DNA from: Chrysaora quinquecirrha
Taxonomy: Eukaryota; Cnidaria; Scyphozoa; Semaeostomeae; Pelagiidae
DNA length: 64,000 bases
Assembly: GCA_014526335.1 (NCBI GenBank)
Contig: JACTAT010000015.1
Coordinates: 2,289,917-2,353,916 of the forward strand
Direction: 5' to 3'
Position numbers and translations under genes: made by a program. Below are positions 36,801 through 45,724 of the stretch, piece by piece; position 1 is the first letter of the stretch, and each line of letters opens with the position of its first letter. A model generated the notes under the pieces. The model worked only from the letters and a program-made list of their open reading frames with translations, had not been told where the DNA came from and made no database searches.

Positions 36801-39800
36801 TAAGTACGGTGGAGGATATTCAGTACTACGGTGGAGAGATATCATCAATACAGTGGAGGGATATCATCAGTACAGTGGAGGATATTCAGTACAGTGGAGG
36901 AATATCATCAGTACAGTACAGTCAGTACTGAAAACCCTCCACCGTAACTTATGATATCCCTCCACTGTACTGATGATATCCTCCACTGTACTGATAATAC
37001 CCACGGTCAGACCTTACTGTACTGCACATACATTATCCAGGGGTGGTTAGGGGTCTCTGTGTTAGTTAAAACTCTGTAGGTATATAGAACCTCGGCTTCA
37101 CAACCATGTCAGTCAATAAGTCAAGTACCTCCCCGCGTTCCTTAGATTCGGGATCATTCATCCTAGTGTGCACATAAAATTTCCTTTTTTCGTAGATCTA
37201 TTAATTTTGTTTTATTTCTTCAACTATTTCCTTAGGCAAAATTGCAAGAAGCTGTCGAATATGACGACTTGGAGAGTCAGAAGAAAGTCGTTACACCATC
37301 GCTGAATATCTTAGATGCAGATAAATTTGCTCATGCTTCTAATAAAGCTGGCAGAGAAATAGTAAGTAGCAACCTCGTCCCCAGGGTGAATAGGCCTCTA
37401 CGTGAAACTCCGCTGCCCATATTCGACCCTGGTATCGGCCTTGTCTATTCGCAATTTGATTGGCTGTTCACACAGTAGAAATTTTAAGTGACATCACAGT
37501 TTCTTTAAAATTTCACACCAAAATAGGCCGAAAACCATGTAAAAAACATCTACAAAAACCAAAAAATGATGCTACATGAGATATTGTATCTTGCCTTACA
37601 GTTATCAATGAAATTCTTTGCATTTCCTTTCTCAGAACATCTGCTTTCGGAATCTACATCTTGTTTTTATGCCTAGGCCAAAATTGCCAGTATTTTGGCA
37701 GATTTTGTGGCTGGTACCAGGGCCAAAATCGACGTGACGGTTGAGATTCGATTAGGGGCCTGGGGACGAGGTTGAGTAAGTAGTTCTTGACATTAATTTG
37801 CCAGCGGATACTATACTATAACATTGGCTTATGTTGTAGATAAGTGTTCCAGCCATTTTAATATTCAAATGCTTCTTTTCCCAATGATCTTATGTCTCAG
37901 TTTAATTCATTTTCCTTCCAAGAATGGTGATGTGAGCGAAACTCATTCCTCTGAAGATGCTGAGGTATTTCGACAGAAAGTTTTAAGTTGGAATCCAGAC
38001 CTGCCAAATGTAACTATGCATATCATATATCAATTTCGATAAATTTCCTGCATTTAAACCCTCGAATTTTTGCTGCTTTTTCACCAGAAATCTCAGTGAA
38101 TTTTTTCTGACGAAAATAACCACAGATTGTCTCTTTTTAGGTACTTTCTTCAGAGCAAGCTTGTTCTGCATTGGCTGAGATATCACCTGGCAGCAAACTT
38201 ATGAACATGTCTCTAAGAGGAAATTATCTAAGTATGATTTTATGATAGATTTTTCCACAAGTGGCATACCACAATAGATGGGATTCGAACCTGGACTGCA
38301 TGATCAGAGAGCTAACGACATTTCCACTGAGCTATAGAGCTCAATGAAATCATGATCGTCATTCATGAAAAATATATACAAATATGTATGCTGCTGAAGA
38401 AGGCTCAACATAGCCGAAACACAAAAAGTCAAACGTAGGAGAGCTTTGGGCTGTATGACTCAGAGAGTTACTCGGCGAATTCATTGAGCTCTATAGCTCA
38501 GTGGAAACGTCGTTGGCTCTCTGATCATGCAGTCCAGCTTCGAATCCCATCTATTTTGGTATGCCACTTGTGAAAAATCTATGATTTTTATGATATTTAT
38601 TTTGATAATTTTTTGATCTCCTGGAATTTGAAAGCTTTAAGGGGCCTCATAACAAGAAGGTTCTTAGGGATATTATCATTGACATAGTTAGAAGGCTTTG
38701 AGGGCCGGCTTTTTAATCCTAAACGCCTTATCCAGCACATTGAGCATTATAAACCTTTATTGAGCATTATATCCTACCTTAAGGTCCCACCTAGGGTCCC
38801 ACCTTAGGGTCCCAACTTAGGGTCCCACCTTAGGGTCCCACCTTAAGGTCCCACCTTAGGGTCCCACCTTAGGATCCCACCTTAGGGTCCCACCTTAGGG
38901 TCCCACCTTAGGGTCCCACCTTAAGGTCCCACCTTAGGGTCTCGGGTCCCGGGTCCAACCTATGGGTCCCGGGTCCCACTTTTCCGGTATGCCATTATAA
39001 ACCTTCTCTTACAAGCCCTTTCCACAATATCAAGTGTGCATATCCATTTCATTATTAATATTTGTCATGAATGGTGAACACAAGGATAGATTTGGGCTGT
39101 ATGACTTGGAGAGTTACTCGGCGATTTAATTGAGCTCTATAGCTCAGTGGAAACGTCGTTGGCTCTCTGATCATGCAGTCCTGGGTTCAAATCCCATCAA
39201 TTGTGGTATGCCACTTGTGGAAAATCTTTCCATTTCAGTATTAATAAAGGTTATGTGGCATGATAGATATTTGCATGAATTATTGTCAATGCGAAGATCT
39301 TAGATCTCAAACAAGCAGAAATCTGTCTCTGCATTTTCTGTGCATACACTTTTTATAAGAACAACCTTTATAAGATGAGCCATGCTGAAATTTGGGCCAA
39401 ATTTTTTGCTATCTCCGAAACTATTTGAGATTACTCACAAGCAAAGTTCACCAGCGCAAAGCGCTTGCCTGGAAGCGCATTTAAAACATGTTTTTGAGGA
39501 GGGTAGGGGGATAATAAATTGGTGAACAATCGCTTTAAAAATAAGAAACGGGCAGGCTGAAATCGAAGCTAAGTGTTCTAAAAAGCGTGTACTTCCATTT
39601 TTTGAAAGTGTTATATTGGACTGTTTACCTGAGTCCCAGTTATCGCTCATGAGACCCAGGGACTCCTGTAATAAGTCTAGTGTAGACTCACGACACGAGT
39701 CTCTAGTTTACGCTCCCCTTTTTGTGTTCGAAGAATTTCGAACACATTGGTGTGGGGTGGCGTGTCACTAACTAACTAACTAACTAACTAACCAACGCTT

Positions 39801-40302
39801 GAACAATGGAAAACGTGTAACAATAGGGCCATTGTCAAGAATGCCATTAGGGCCATTGTCTCGGCCATTGATGCGCAATTTGCAGTTGGTTTTTCACAAT
39901 GCACTTTTGTCAATCTGGGGTCATGTGACAATTGTTCTTCCATGATTCATATTTGTTTTCGCAAAATTCGATGGCAAATTGCCACATTGGTTCAATTAAT
40001 GACATTTCAAACATTCTCATCGTCGATAATTGAGTCTGGGCAAGAGCGGCAATTTCAAAACAGTTTTCAAAGCAAATCATCATCATTATCATCATCGTCA
40101 TCATCATAATCTTCATGATCACTATCACCACCGCTACAACCAGAATCATGATGATGATGATCGGTCATCTTCATAGCCATCATCACCATCATAATTATCA
40201 TCATTGTCATCATCGTCATCGTCATCATCATCATCACCATCACTACTATCACCAACTCTACCACCAGTGTCATGATGATGATGATCAATCATCTTTTAAG
40301 GC

Positions 40303-40336
<34 letters not shown>

Positions 40337-40658
40337 TACATTACCATCACTATCATCATCATCATCATCATCAGCATCATCACCATCACCATCATCACTA
40401 TCATCAGCGCTACCACCAGCGTCATTATGGTGATGATCAAGCGGCCTGCATGCATTTTTGTCAATCTGGGGTCATGTGACAATTGTTCTTCTGATACTGG
40501 CTTGCTTCCATGACTCATATTTGTTTACGCAAAATTCGATGGCAAATTGCCACATTGGTTCAATTAATGATATTTCAAACATTCTCATCGTCGATAATAG
40601 AGTCTGGGCAAGAGCGGCAATTTCAAAACAGTTTTCAAAGCAAATCGTCATCATTATC

Positions 40659-40693
<35 letters not shown>

Positions 40694-42968
40694 GATTACC
40701 ATCACCATCATTGACGGTGTGGCTGCGGCAAAATCTAAAGGATCGACACCACCACCACAACCACTCCTATAACCATCACCACGACCACCCCCATGACCAC
40801 CACCACAACCACCCCTACAACCATCACCACGATCAGGCCTATCACAACCACCACATAATCATGACCGTCTCTATCACTACCAAGACTAGCACCACCAATA
40901 GGGCCAGGACTAACATCACCAACATTATCCACATATTCATTATCGTCCTTGTGCACAGCGACAAACCTCGTTCATCATTTCATCGAAATAGCCACCATTA
41001 ACCAGAGTCGTTCTTCGAACATGCCCATAGGGCCCCTATGTTTATGTCCGAAGGACATAATAAGAGGGTGTTTGTGGAACGCATGTATGTATACATGTAT
41101 GTATGTATACATGTATCCATCCATAGACACACAGACGCTTTTTCTGCCAAAATGTAACAATAGATAAACCACAAATGCGAGGAACTAAACTTTGAAGTTG
41201 CCGTAATTGGTCGTCATTGAACAAATTAGGTGAGCAGCAATTACGGAATTTGTAAACAAGATGATTCATTGTGGCCGAATGTTTGACAGAAGTTGTCGAA
41301 GTTCTTATTTAGATAATTAGGTTTTTTCGTCCAATCAGAAAATTCTCGAAGCCATTTGCATAATAGAGTAATTTATCATCGTGAAGAGTGGAGTCGTTTG
41401 TTGCGTTCTGGATATTGTTGCCAAATTTCAATTTTAGCTTGTGGTTTCAGAATATTCAAGATCCTTATAGCATAATTGGATATTTAGTGGCAAAATCCCG
41501 AGAGTAATGAGAGCAGCCCACTGCGTTATGGAAATATTTGGAGAGAAATTTCACGAGACATTTACTGAGACGTGACTAGGTTTTTGTCGAGAAGATTCTC
41601 GAAGTCCCACACAAATCTCTGCTTATGCTCCTTAAAACTGATTGGTCGCTATTACCATAAAGAATGTTGATGATGATATCAATGACAAAGAATAAAATGA
41701 CATAATGACTACTGTTGCGTTGATCGGCGTTGGTGATGATTATGATGATGTTGATGATGATGATAATGCTGACAATAAGGATAACGATTATGATAATGGT
41801 AATGATGATTATTATTATGGTCCTTCGGACATTGCGACAGCATTGCTATGTTTCTCCTTGTGCATCGACCCGTATTGCAGTCGCTAGGTAATTCCGGAGG
41901 CTGAACGTTCTGGAGACTAATCATGCCACTAAGCCCTTGGGATAGTCCCCGACGGCTGTACATTTCCACAACGAGTTTGAACTAAATATTAATGTTGTCT
42001 CTTGGTCTCTTGTGCATCGATATAACCATTTTCCCGTGTGCAGTAGGATAGATTTCTCATTAGATGGCAAACCACAAATGGCATACAACATGGCCAGGGA
42101 GCCGATGGCAATACCACTGAGCTTGAGAGCCTAATGAAATTATCAAGTAACTCTAAAAGTCATACAGTTCAAGCCTCTCGTCCCAGTTGGTACCTAGTTG
42201 CGTTTAATTTTTTAATTTTTGTTCTGCGTTCTGTTGTGTATTTAGTTGTTTTTTATTTCAAATCCAGGTTGTAAGAATGGCAACTTGTCTTGAAAAATAT
42301 CGCGATACAAAATTAAATGAATTCAAACTGGCTGCTCCAGTAGCAGGGCTTAAGGTATGGATGGTGTTATTAATAACAGGGACAAGCTCTTGAAGAAATT
42401 ATTTCTTCACAATACAATATGTTGAGTGCCTGTAAAATACCTAATCAAGCATTCTTACCTTCCTTAATTAAATACTTGTCTATTCATTTGTTCATAACCC
42501 TTCTTTAAGTAGTTACACTTTTTTAGGAAAGTCTGAATTCGGAAATTTGACAAATTCGAGCTAGATAAATAGGTAGGTAGATATATAGACAGATGGATGG
42601 ATGGATGGATGGATTTGATGGATGGGTGGATGGAGGGAAGGATTGATGATTGGTTGGATGGATGGATGGGTGGATGGATGGATGGTTGGATGGATGGATG
42701 GATAGATTGATCGTTGGATGGATGGATTGGATTGATGGATGGATGAACGAATGGATGGATGGATGGATAGATAGATGGCTGGATGGATGATTGGTTGGAG
42801 GGATTGATGGATGGATGCGATTCCTTTCGAATATAATTTGATAGCGAAGTTCATTTAGAAACTTTGAACTCTTTCTTTCCTTGCCAGCTTGGAGATCATC
42901 TCGATCAGCAACTGGAAGCAGCTCTAGAAAAATTTAGAACTTGGCAACAACGAAGAACGACAAGGTAG
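27583..42968 (+). CDS. GTF2H1: TFIIH core subunit p62 (GTF2H1/Tfb1), 13 recognised exons
   Basis: p62 is a core subunit of TFIIH, used in RNA polymerase II initiation and nucleotide excision repair; its N-terminal PH domain binds acidic activators and repair factors. Exons: 27583-27733, 28245-28446, 29927-30023, 30600-30659, 31384-31477, 34543-34577, 35586-35783, 36588-36691, 37236-37361, 37923-38009, 38141-38231, 42268-42354, 42888-42968 (stop TAG). Exons 1-2 encode the PH domain ([20 protein letters not shown], then [19 protein letters not shown]). Exons 3-7 encode two BSD domains ([17 protein letters not shown], then [29 protein letters not shown]). Exon 8 has [11 protein letters not shown], exon 9 [12 protein letters not shown], and the last exon the C-terminal FRTWQQRR. 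Start at 27583 has G at -3 and +4 and gives MADGKVLL; the frame is open upstream to 27493. Phases fail between exons 8 and 9 (2 to 0) and 11 and 12 (1 to 0), so at least two small exons, including the region equal to human ELLRHFWSCFP, were not located. Confidence 0.93.
28786..28862 (-). mobile_element. tRNA-derived SINE fragment
   Basis: On the minus strand the order A-box-like GTCAAGGCGTTCGGC, then B-box-like GGTTCGAATCTCGT, with tRNA spacing. The cloverleaf ends are lost, so this is a SINE head, not a working tRNA gene. It lies in GTF2H1 intron 2. Confidence 0.6.
29041..29216 (+). mobile_element. Dispersed SINE-like repeat R2, intact copy
   Basis: From GTGGTGTCATGGTGTAATCC to ACCTTCACC. 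The same sequence occurs at 29291-29378 plus 29811-29906, where it is interrupted. The start resembles a degenerate tRNA A box and GGTTTGAGCCC a B box. Confidence 0.7.
29291..29906 (+). mobile_element. Second copy of SINE-like R2, split by a MITE
   Basis: Left half 29291-29378 ends CCACAGTA and right half 29811-29906 resumes GGTCACAGCCAGGGTTGAGG. In the uninterrupted copy at 29041 these phrases are nearly adjacent. It lies in GTF2H1 intron 2. Confidence 0.75.
29379..29810. mobile_element. MITE inserted in the SINE-like repeat
   Basis: Ends AAGCCCCTGCTACACGTGC and GCACTTGTGGCCGTGGCTT are imperfect inverted repeats; GCTACACG also recurs inside (GGCTACACGCTGTGAC, GGCTACACGTGCGAC). It carries no transposase. 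Confidence 0.7.
30090..30555. mobile_element. Pogo/Tigger-like MITE with TA target duplication
   Basis: Left end CAGTTGACATCTGCTATCTC and right end GAGATAGCGGATGTCAGCTG are inverted repeats, flanked by TA on both sides (30088-30089 and 30556-30557). The internal CTATCTCGAAC phrases and the TA duplication fit the pogo branch of Tc1/mariner elements. It lies in GTF2H1 intron 3, 44 bp before exon 4. Confidence 0.8.
30715..30940 (+). repeat. Dispersed repeat R1, second copy
   Basis: Matches 7690-7930 through GTTTAAAACACAATGCCAAT and GAGTGTCAGACGAAAAAAGC. It lies in GTF2H1 intron 4. Confidence 0.7.
31865..32712. mobile_element. Fold-back element split by another element
   Basis: Outer parts (31865-31938 and 32550-32712) align with the uninterrupted fold-back at 35045-35330: AAAGTTTTACTA and GCGCTTGTATTAT on the left, ATTTTATGAGCGTTCAAAG and TAGACTAAGTTTCAATG on the right. 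The interior is a separate insertion. Confidence 0.7.
31939..32549. mobile_element. TGTCCGAAGGACA-type element, copy 1
   Basis: Begins TATGTCCGAAGGACATAATG and ends GTCCTTCGGACATAGCGAT...TTGCTATGT, so the short palindrome stands near both ends. The inside has ATGTATGGATAC repeats, a conserved block with TTCTGCCAAACGTGTAACAA, and a GAT array. Boundaries are set by comparison with the empty homologous site near 35086. No coding capacity. Confidence 0.72.
32724..34046. mobile_element. TGTCCGAAGGACA-type element, copy 2
   Basis: Starts TATGTCCGAAGGACATATTA and ends CGTCCTTCGGACATTGC..GTTGCTAT. It is longer than copy 1 and contains a tRNA-like head at 32954-33016 (GTAGCGCAATGG, then AGTTCGATCC) and a large ATC/GAT microsatellite at 33600-34010. 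It sits in GTF2H1 intron 5. Confidence 0.68.
33600..34010. repeat. (ATC)n/(GAT)n microsatellite
   Basis: About 400 bp of ATC repeats with interruptions, including a pure run of about 20 units at 33823-33882. It yields poly-Met, poly-Asp, poly-Ile and poly-His frames, none of them genes. Confidence 0.95.
34665..34854. mobile_element. Short pogo-like MITE
   Basis: CAGTGCACTTTCGATTATCC near the left end pairs imperfectly with the complement of GGCTCGATTAATCAAGGATG near the right end. The TTATCCGAAC and TTCGGATATCCG phrases are similar to pogo-like termini. Ends are only approximate. Confidence 0.5.
35045..35330. mobile_element. Fold-back element, uninterrupted copy
   Basis: Left arm TAGTCTAGGTGCAAAGTTTT through AAGGGCTTTGACCG pairs with right arm CGGTCAAAGCCTTTATG through AAACTTTGTACCTAGACTA, with a ~30 bp loop. 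A third partial copy is at 48815-48985. It lies in GTF2H1 intron 6. Confidence 0.75.
35845..36235 (+). mobile_element. 5S rRNA-derived SINE (SINE3-like), interrupted
   Basis: Outer sequence TTCTCGTTAGACAGACGGGG, TTAAGCTTGG and CATTTGGATGAGTGACTTTC has the order of the 5S rRNA internal promoter region (TCTCGTCTGAT, AAGCTAAGC, TTGGATGGGAGAC). The 3' domain GTCCTTTGGAAGGGACGTTA followed by GGGGTCCC resembles a conserved SINE tail domain. A separate element interrupts it at 35906-36110. Confidence 0.55.
35906..36110. mobile_element. MITE inserted in the 5S-like SINE
   Basis: Ends AGGGTCGTATAGGGG and CCCCTATACGACCCT are perfect 15-bp inverted repeats. AGCTTGG on both sides is the target duplication (7-8 bp), which suits a hAT-like element. 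The inside is a GGGAACA-type short repeat. Confidence 0.8.
36770..37015. repeat. Inverted minisatellite, TACAGTGGAGGATATCATCAG unit
   Basis: Several ~20 bp units ACAGTGGAGGATATCATCAG or variants are followed by their reverse complements (CCTCCACTGTACTGATGATA), so the whole region can fold on itself. It lies in the GTF2H1 intron between exons 8 and 9, where an expected small exon was not found. Confidence 0.85.
37370..37774. mobile_element. MITE at the GTF2H1 exon 9 donor
   Basis: Inverted ends CAACCTCGTCCCCAGG and CCTGGGGACGAGGTTG are perfect over 16 bp except for spacing inside. AGTAAGTAG flanks both sides (37361-37369 and 37775-37783), a 9-bp target duplication. The left AGTAAGTAG contains the exon 9 donor, so the insertion left two identical donor sequences. 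Confidence 0.85.
38250..38345 (-). mobile_element. tRNA-derived SINE, copy 1
   Basis: Minus strand: TATAGCTCAGTGGAAATGTC (A-box type), then CAGGTTCGAATCCCATC (B box), then a tail with GTGGTATGCCACTTGTGG. It is too diverged at its ends for a functional tRNA. It is inverted relative to the copy at 38484. Confidence 0.8.
38484..38580 (+). mobile_element. tRNA-derived SINE, copy 2
   Basis: CTATAGCTCAGTGGAAACGT, CTTCGAATCCCATC and the tail GGTATGCCACTTGTG match copy 1 in opposite orientation about 140 bp away. Confidence 0.8.
38775..38985. repeat. 13-bp minisatellite TAGGGTCCCACCT
   Basis: About 16 head-to-tail units, with A/G variants in the GGG block; the last units drift to GGGTCCCGGGTCC. Confidence 0.95.
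39126..39235 (+). mobile_element. tRNA-derived SINE, copy 3
   Basis: CTATAGCTCAGTGGAAACGT, GGGTTCAAATCCCATC and GGTATGCCACTTGTGGAAAA. A decayed relative lies at 58340-58445, with CTGATCATGCAGTTTAG and TTCCACTTGTGGAAAATC. Confidence 0.8.
39896..40665. repeat. Direct duplication of ~180 bp block ending in ATC arrays
   Basis: The block with TTTTGTCAATCTGGGGTCAT and CAAAATTCGATGGCAAATTG at 39904-40085 is repeated at 40456-40650, with 13 extra bases in the second copy (TGATACTGGCTTG). Each copy is followed by an (ATC)n array. Confidence 0.9.
40080..40960. repeat. (ATC)n/(ACC)n microsatellite cluster
   Basis: ATC-rich repeats at 40080-40435 and 40640-40705, then ACC-rich CACCACAACCACCCC units at 40745-40960. 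The many open frames of His, Ser or Ile runs are artefacts. Confidence 0.93.
41042..41853. mobile_element. TGTCCGAAGGACA-type element, copy 3
   Basis: Starts TATGTCCGAAGGACATAATA, shares TTTGTGGAACGCATGTATGT and TTTTTCTGCCAAAATGTAAC, and ends with a GAT array and GGTCCTTCGGACATTGCG..GCATTGCTATG. It lies in the GTF2H1 intron between exons 11 and 12. Confidence 0.72.
42565..42822. repeat. (GGAT)n microsatellite
   Basis: Tandem GGAT with GTTGGAT and ATAGATAG interruptions, in the last GTF2H1 intron. Confidence 0.95.
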
Positions 42969-43964
42969 CAGCGGGAACCCATGCAGTGAAGGTTAGCAAT
43001 ATTGAACTTTAAACTGTAGCTACATGAAACTGAACAATTTTGTACAAATACTGTAGCTTTGTAGCTTGCCAATAATCCGTCATCTGGGCCGCCCTGAGCT
43101 GGCACAAAAGTCATCCATATCAGTGTTAAGTAGTGTTTGAGTTTTAAAGTTGTGAACAATAGAGGAAGCATCTTTGAACATGCATGAAACAGGCCCCTGT
43201 GTGGCTAAAACAACTTTATGAACAGCCAGGTTTATGAGCTGATAATACTTGCTAGTTTTTGAGTTGTACAAAATTTCAAAATAGCGAGAAATAGCGGAAT
43301 CATCTTTGGACATACTTAAAAGCCTTTCTTTTTTGCCTAACACTCCTTAAAGTGCAAACAATAACAGGCAAATAATAACAATAATAACAATAATAATAAT
43401 AATAATAACAATAGCAATAATATAACAGGCTAAAACGGTCGACTAGGGTGGAATAAAAACTCATATGTGGATCGAAATGCGCCAACCAGAAAAGGAAACT
43501 GGAGTGGTATTCTATTTCGAACACCAATGAGCCTAAAGGATGCAGCGGTATGACCGATAGAATTAGTTGAAGAGTCCAAGCGATAAAAACGAACTCTTTC
43601 GGTTACACGAAAACGACTTCTGGTTTTTATGTGGACAGATTCTAAAGCCCCCTCAGTAAAACAATCTTGCTCTGCAAATAATTCGGAACTGATCTTTTAC
43701 GTGGCAATTGTACTGCCACGACCGCATTTTTACTTTCACTGGATGAACATAACTTGAAATACCATAATTTATACTGTGTAGTTCGAAGTGTAGATACCGA
43801 CCATAGATAACGAGAAATCTTTGATGCATATTCAAAGATGTGTTCGCTATTCATCGTAATCTTGAAATGTTTAAGTTCAGATGAAACATATAAAACAAGC
43901 CACATATTGTCCCAATGATTGATCATATTGAACAGTAACTGTTATTGCATAATAGCAACCAAAC

Positions 43965-44715
43965 AAGTAAAATAGCAGAAAACATTAGCGATCTTATGCG
44001 AATGGCATAACACGCTGTATGATGATATGCATACTGTATTAAGGAATATAACTAAAATAATCACAATTTGTTAATACAAAGATTTTAGCATTAAAACCTG
44101 AGCTTTTAGGCCCTGGCTAAACGATCAAACATTGTTGGTCAAACATTTTAATTAGATTTTAAATCAAACATTTGTTGTACCGTTCGGTCACGGCCAACAT
44201 TACTGTGTAACATTTTGGAACAACGAAGTCACTGCTAATGCGCAAGGACGAACTCTTTGTTGATAAGAAATTTTGCTATGCACCGAAATGTTGCAAGGTG
44301 TTGAAGTTTGACAATAACAAAAGAGATGTTTGACAAGCAATGTTGCAAATGCGGCAAAACTATCAAACATTGCTCGATGAGCAAAAGTAAGCAAAATTTG
44401 TTGCGTGATATTTTCAAAAAGTTCAAAAACTATTTTGCTTGACGCAAACATAAAATGTTGGACAAGCAATGTTTTCGGACGTGGCCAAACGGTCAAACAT
44501 TTTGCTTGACAAGCAAATTTCAAATGTTTGACCAATAATGTTTGATAAAATAACAGAAAGCGTTAGCGATCTTATGCGAATGGTATAACACGCTGTATGA
44601 TGATATTCATACTGTATTAAGGAATATAGCTAAAATAATCACACAGGTTTTCAATCGTATTGAACTAAACAATTTGTTAATACAAAATATTTTAGCATCG
44701 AAGCCTGAGCTTTTA
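43965..44715. repeat. ~140 bp direct duplication flanking a MITE
   Basis: GTTAGCGATCTTATGCGAAT and ACACGCTGTATGATGATAT stand at 43985-44040 and again at 44560-44615, continuing to AAGCCTGAGCTTTTA (44102; 44703 in the second). The MITE at 44105-44550 lies between. The second copy has a 27-bp insertion (CAGGTTTTCAATCGTATTG...). Confidence 0.85.
44105..44550. mobile_element. MITE of the AAACATTG family (copy 2)
   Basis: Starts GGCCCTGGCTAAACGATCAA and TTGTTGGTCAAACATTTT; ends with the inverted AAATGTTTGACCAATAATG. Internal CAAACATT/AATGTTTG phrases on both strands give strong fold-back potential. Confidence 0.7.
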
Positions 44716-44837
44716 TGTACAAAGTTAACCAGCAGGCTTTGAGAGTTAGATTTTCATTTTATATAAAACAGCGAAGAATCTCCCAATCTTTATTATCTTT
44801 TAAGATAAAACTAAAGATCGTAAGGCATCGTTTTCTT

Positions 44838-45125
44838 AGGCCCTGGCCAAACGATCAAACAATGTTGGTCAAACATTTGAGATGGCCATGTCACAAAACA
44901 TAGATTGACAAGAGGAATTTGCTTGGCAATGTTTCTGAAAACATTTCCTTCTTGTTGAAACATTTCCTGCTTTTCAATTGGAAAAATGTTTGACAAGCAA
45001 TGTTGTGCGACATGGTCAAACGGTCTTTTCTATACTGTATCTGGATGTATTCTGGATGTCTTCCAGACGGTGTATGCAACTGTATGACCTTGGCCAAACG
45101 ATCAAACATTGTTGGTCAAATCTAT
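44838..45125. mobile_element. MITE of the AAACATTG family (copy 3)
   Basis: Opens GGCCCTGGCCAAACGATCAA and repeats TTGGCCAAACGATCAAACAT in direct orientation at 45090. A shorter relative is at 47820-47942 in an archaemetzincin intron, ending TTGGCTAGGGCCTTA. Confidence 0.65.
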
Positions 45126-45364
45126 TAGGGTTTATTAGTAGCATTATTACAAATACGTTATTTCATACCTCTAAACAACTCCATTAAAATATTGAAAACT
45201 TCAGATTAGTCAATTCTCATAATTTATGCGACTTTAGTCGTTACCATTTAGTTAATTCACTCTATGTTACATGCTATATTTTCTGTTACTATGTAACAAG
45301 CCAGTGGCCTTCTTATTCCTTCAAGAGCAGATCGAGCAGACAATGAGCCGACCTCGCATGTAGC

Positions 45365-45685
45365 GGGGTACAAGGCGTGCAAAAGGATTTTAAGGAGCAC
45401 AAGGCTAGCATTAGGTTTTAAAGTGGCACAAGACTTGCATTAGGTTTTCAAGTGGCACAAGGCTTGCATTAAGTTTTCAAGGGGCACAAGGCTTGCATCA
45501 AGAGGCACAAAGCTTGCATTAGGTTTTCAAGGGGCACAAGGCTTGCATCAAGAGGCACAAGGCTTGTATTAGGTTTTCAAGGGCACAAGGCTTGCATTAA
45601 GAGGCACAAAGCTTGCATTAAGTTTTCAAGGGTCCCAAGGTTTGCATTAGGTTTGCAAGGGCCACAAGGCTTGCACTAATAAATC
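45365..45685. repeat. Minisatellite with GGCACAAGGCTTGCATTA unit
   Basis: About ten units of 20-33 bp built on GGCACAAGGCTTGCAT and AGGTTTTCAAG, ending 40 bp beyond the archaemetzincin stop codon. Confidence 0.92.
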
Positions 45686-45724
45686 TAAGATTTCTGAGCA
45701 AATTTCAAAAGCACTCTAAATCAG

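Larger units (their letters stand above)
42969..45724. other. Convergent intergenic region between GTF2H1 and the archaemetzincin gene
   Basis: No conserved coding frame seen. Contents: an AATAAC/AAT microsatellite at 43370-43425, duplicated blocks at 43965-44105 and 44540-44715, MITEs of the AAACATTG family, and a minisatellite at 45365-45685. Both flanking genes point into this region. Confidence 0.6.

Noticed and set aside
38256..38345. Possible functional tRNA gene
   Set aside because: A- and B-box order is clear but the acceptor stem does not pair, and several copies share a non-tRNA tail. It is a SINE.
38775..38985. Regularly spaced repeats considered as a CRISPR array
   Set aside because: Units are head-to-tail 13-mers with no unique spacers, in an animal intron.
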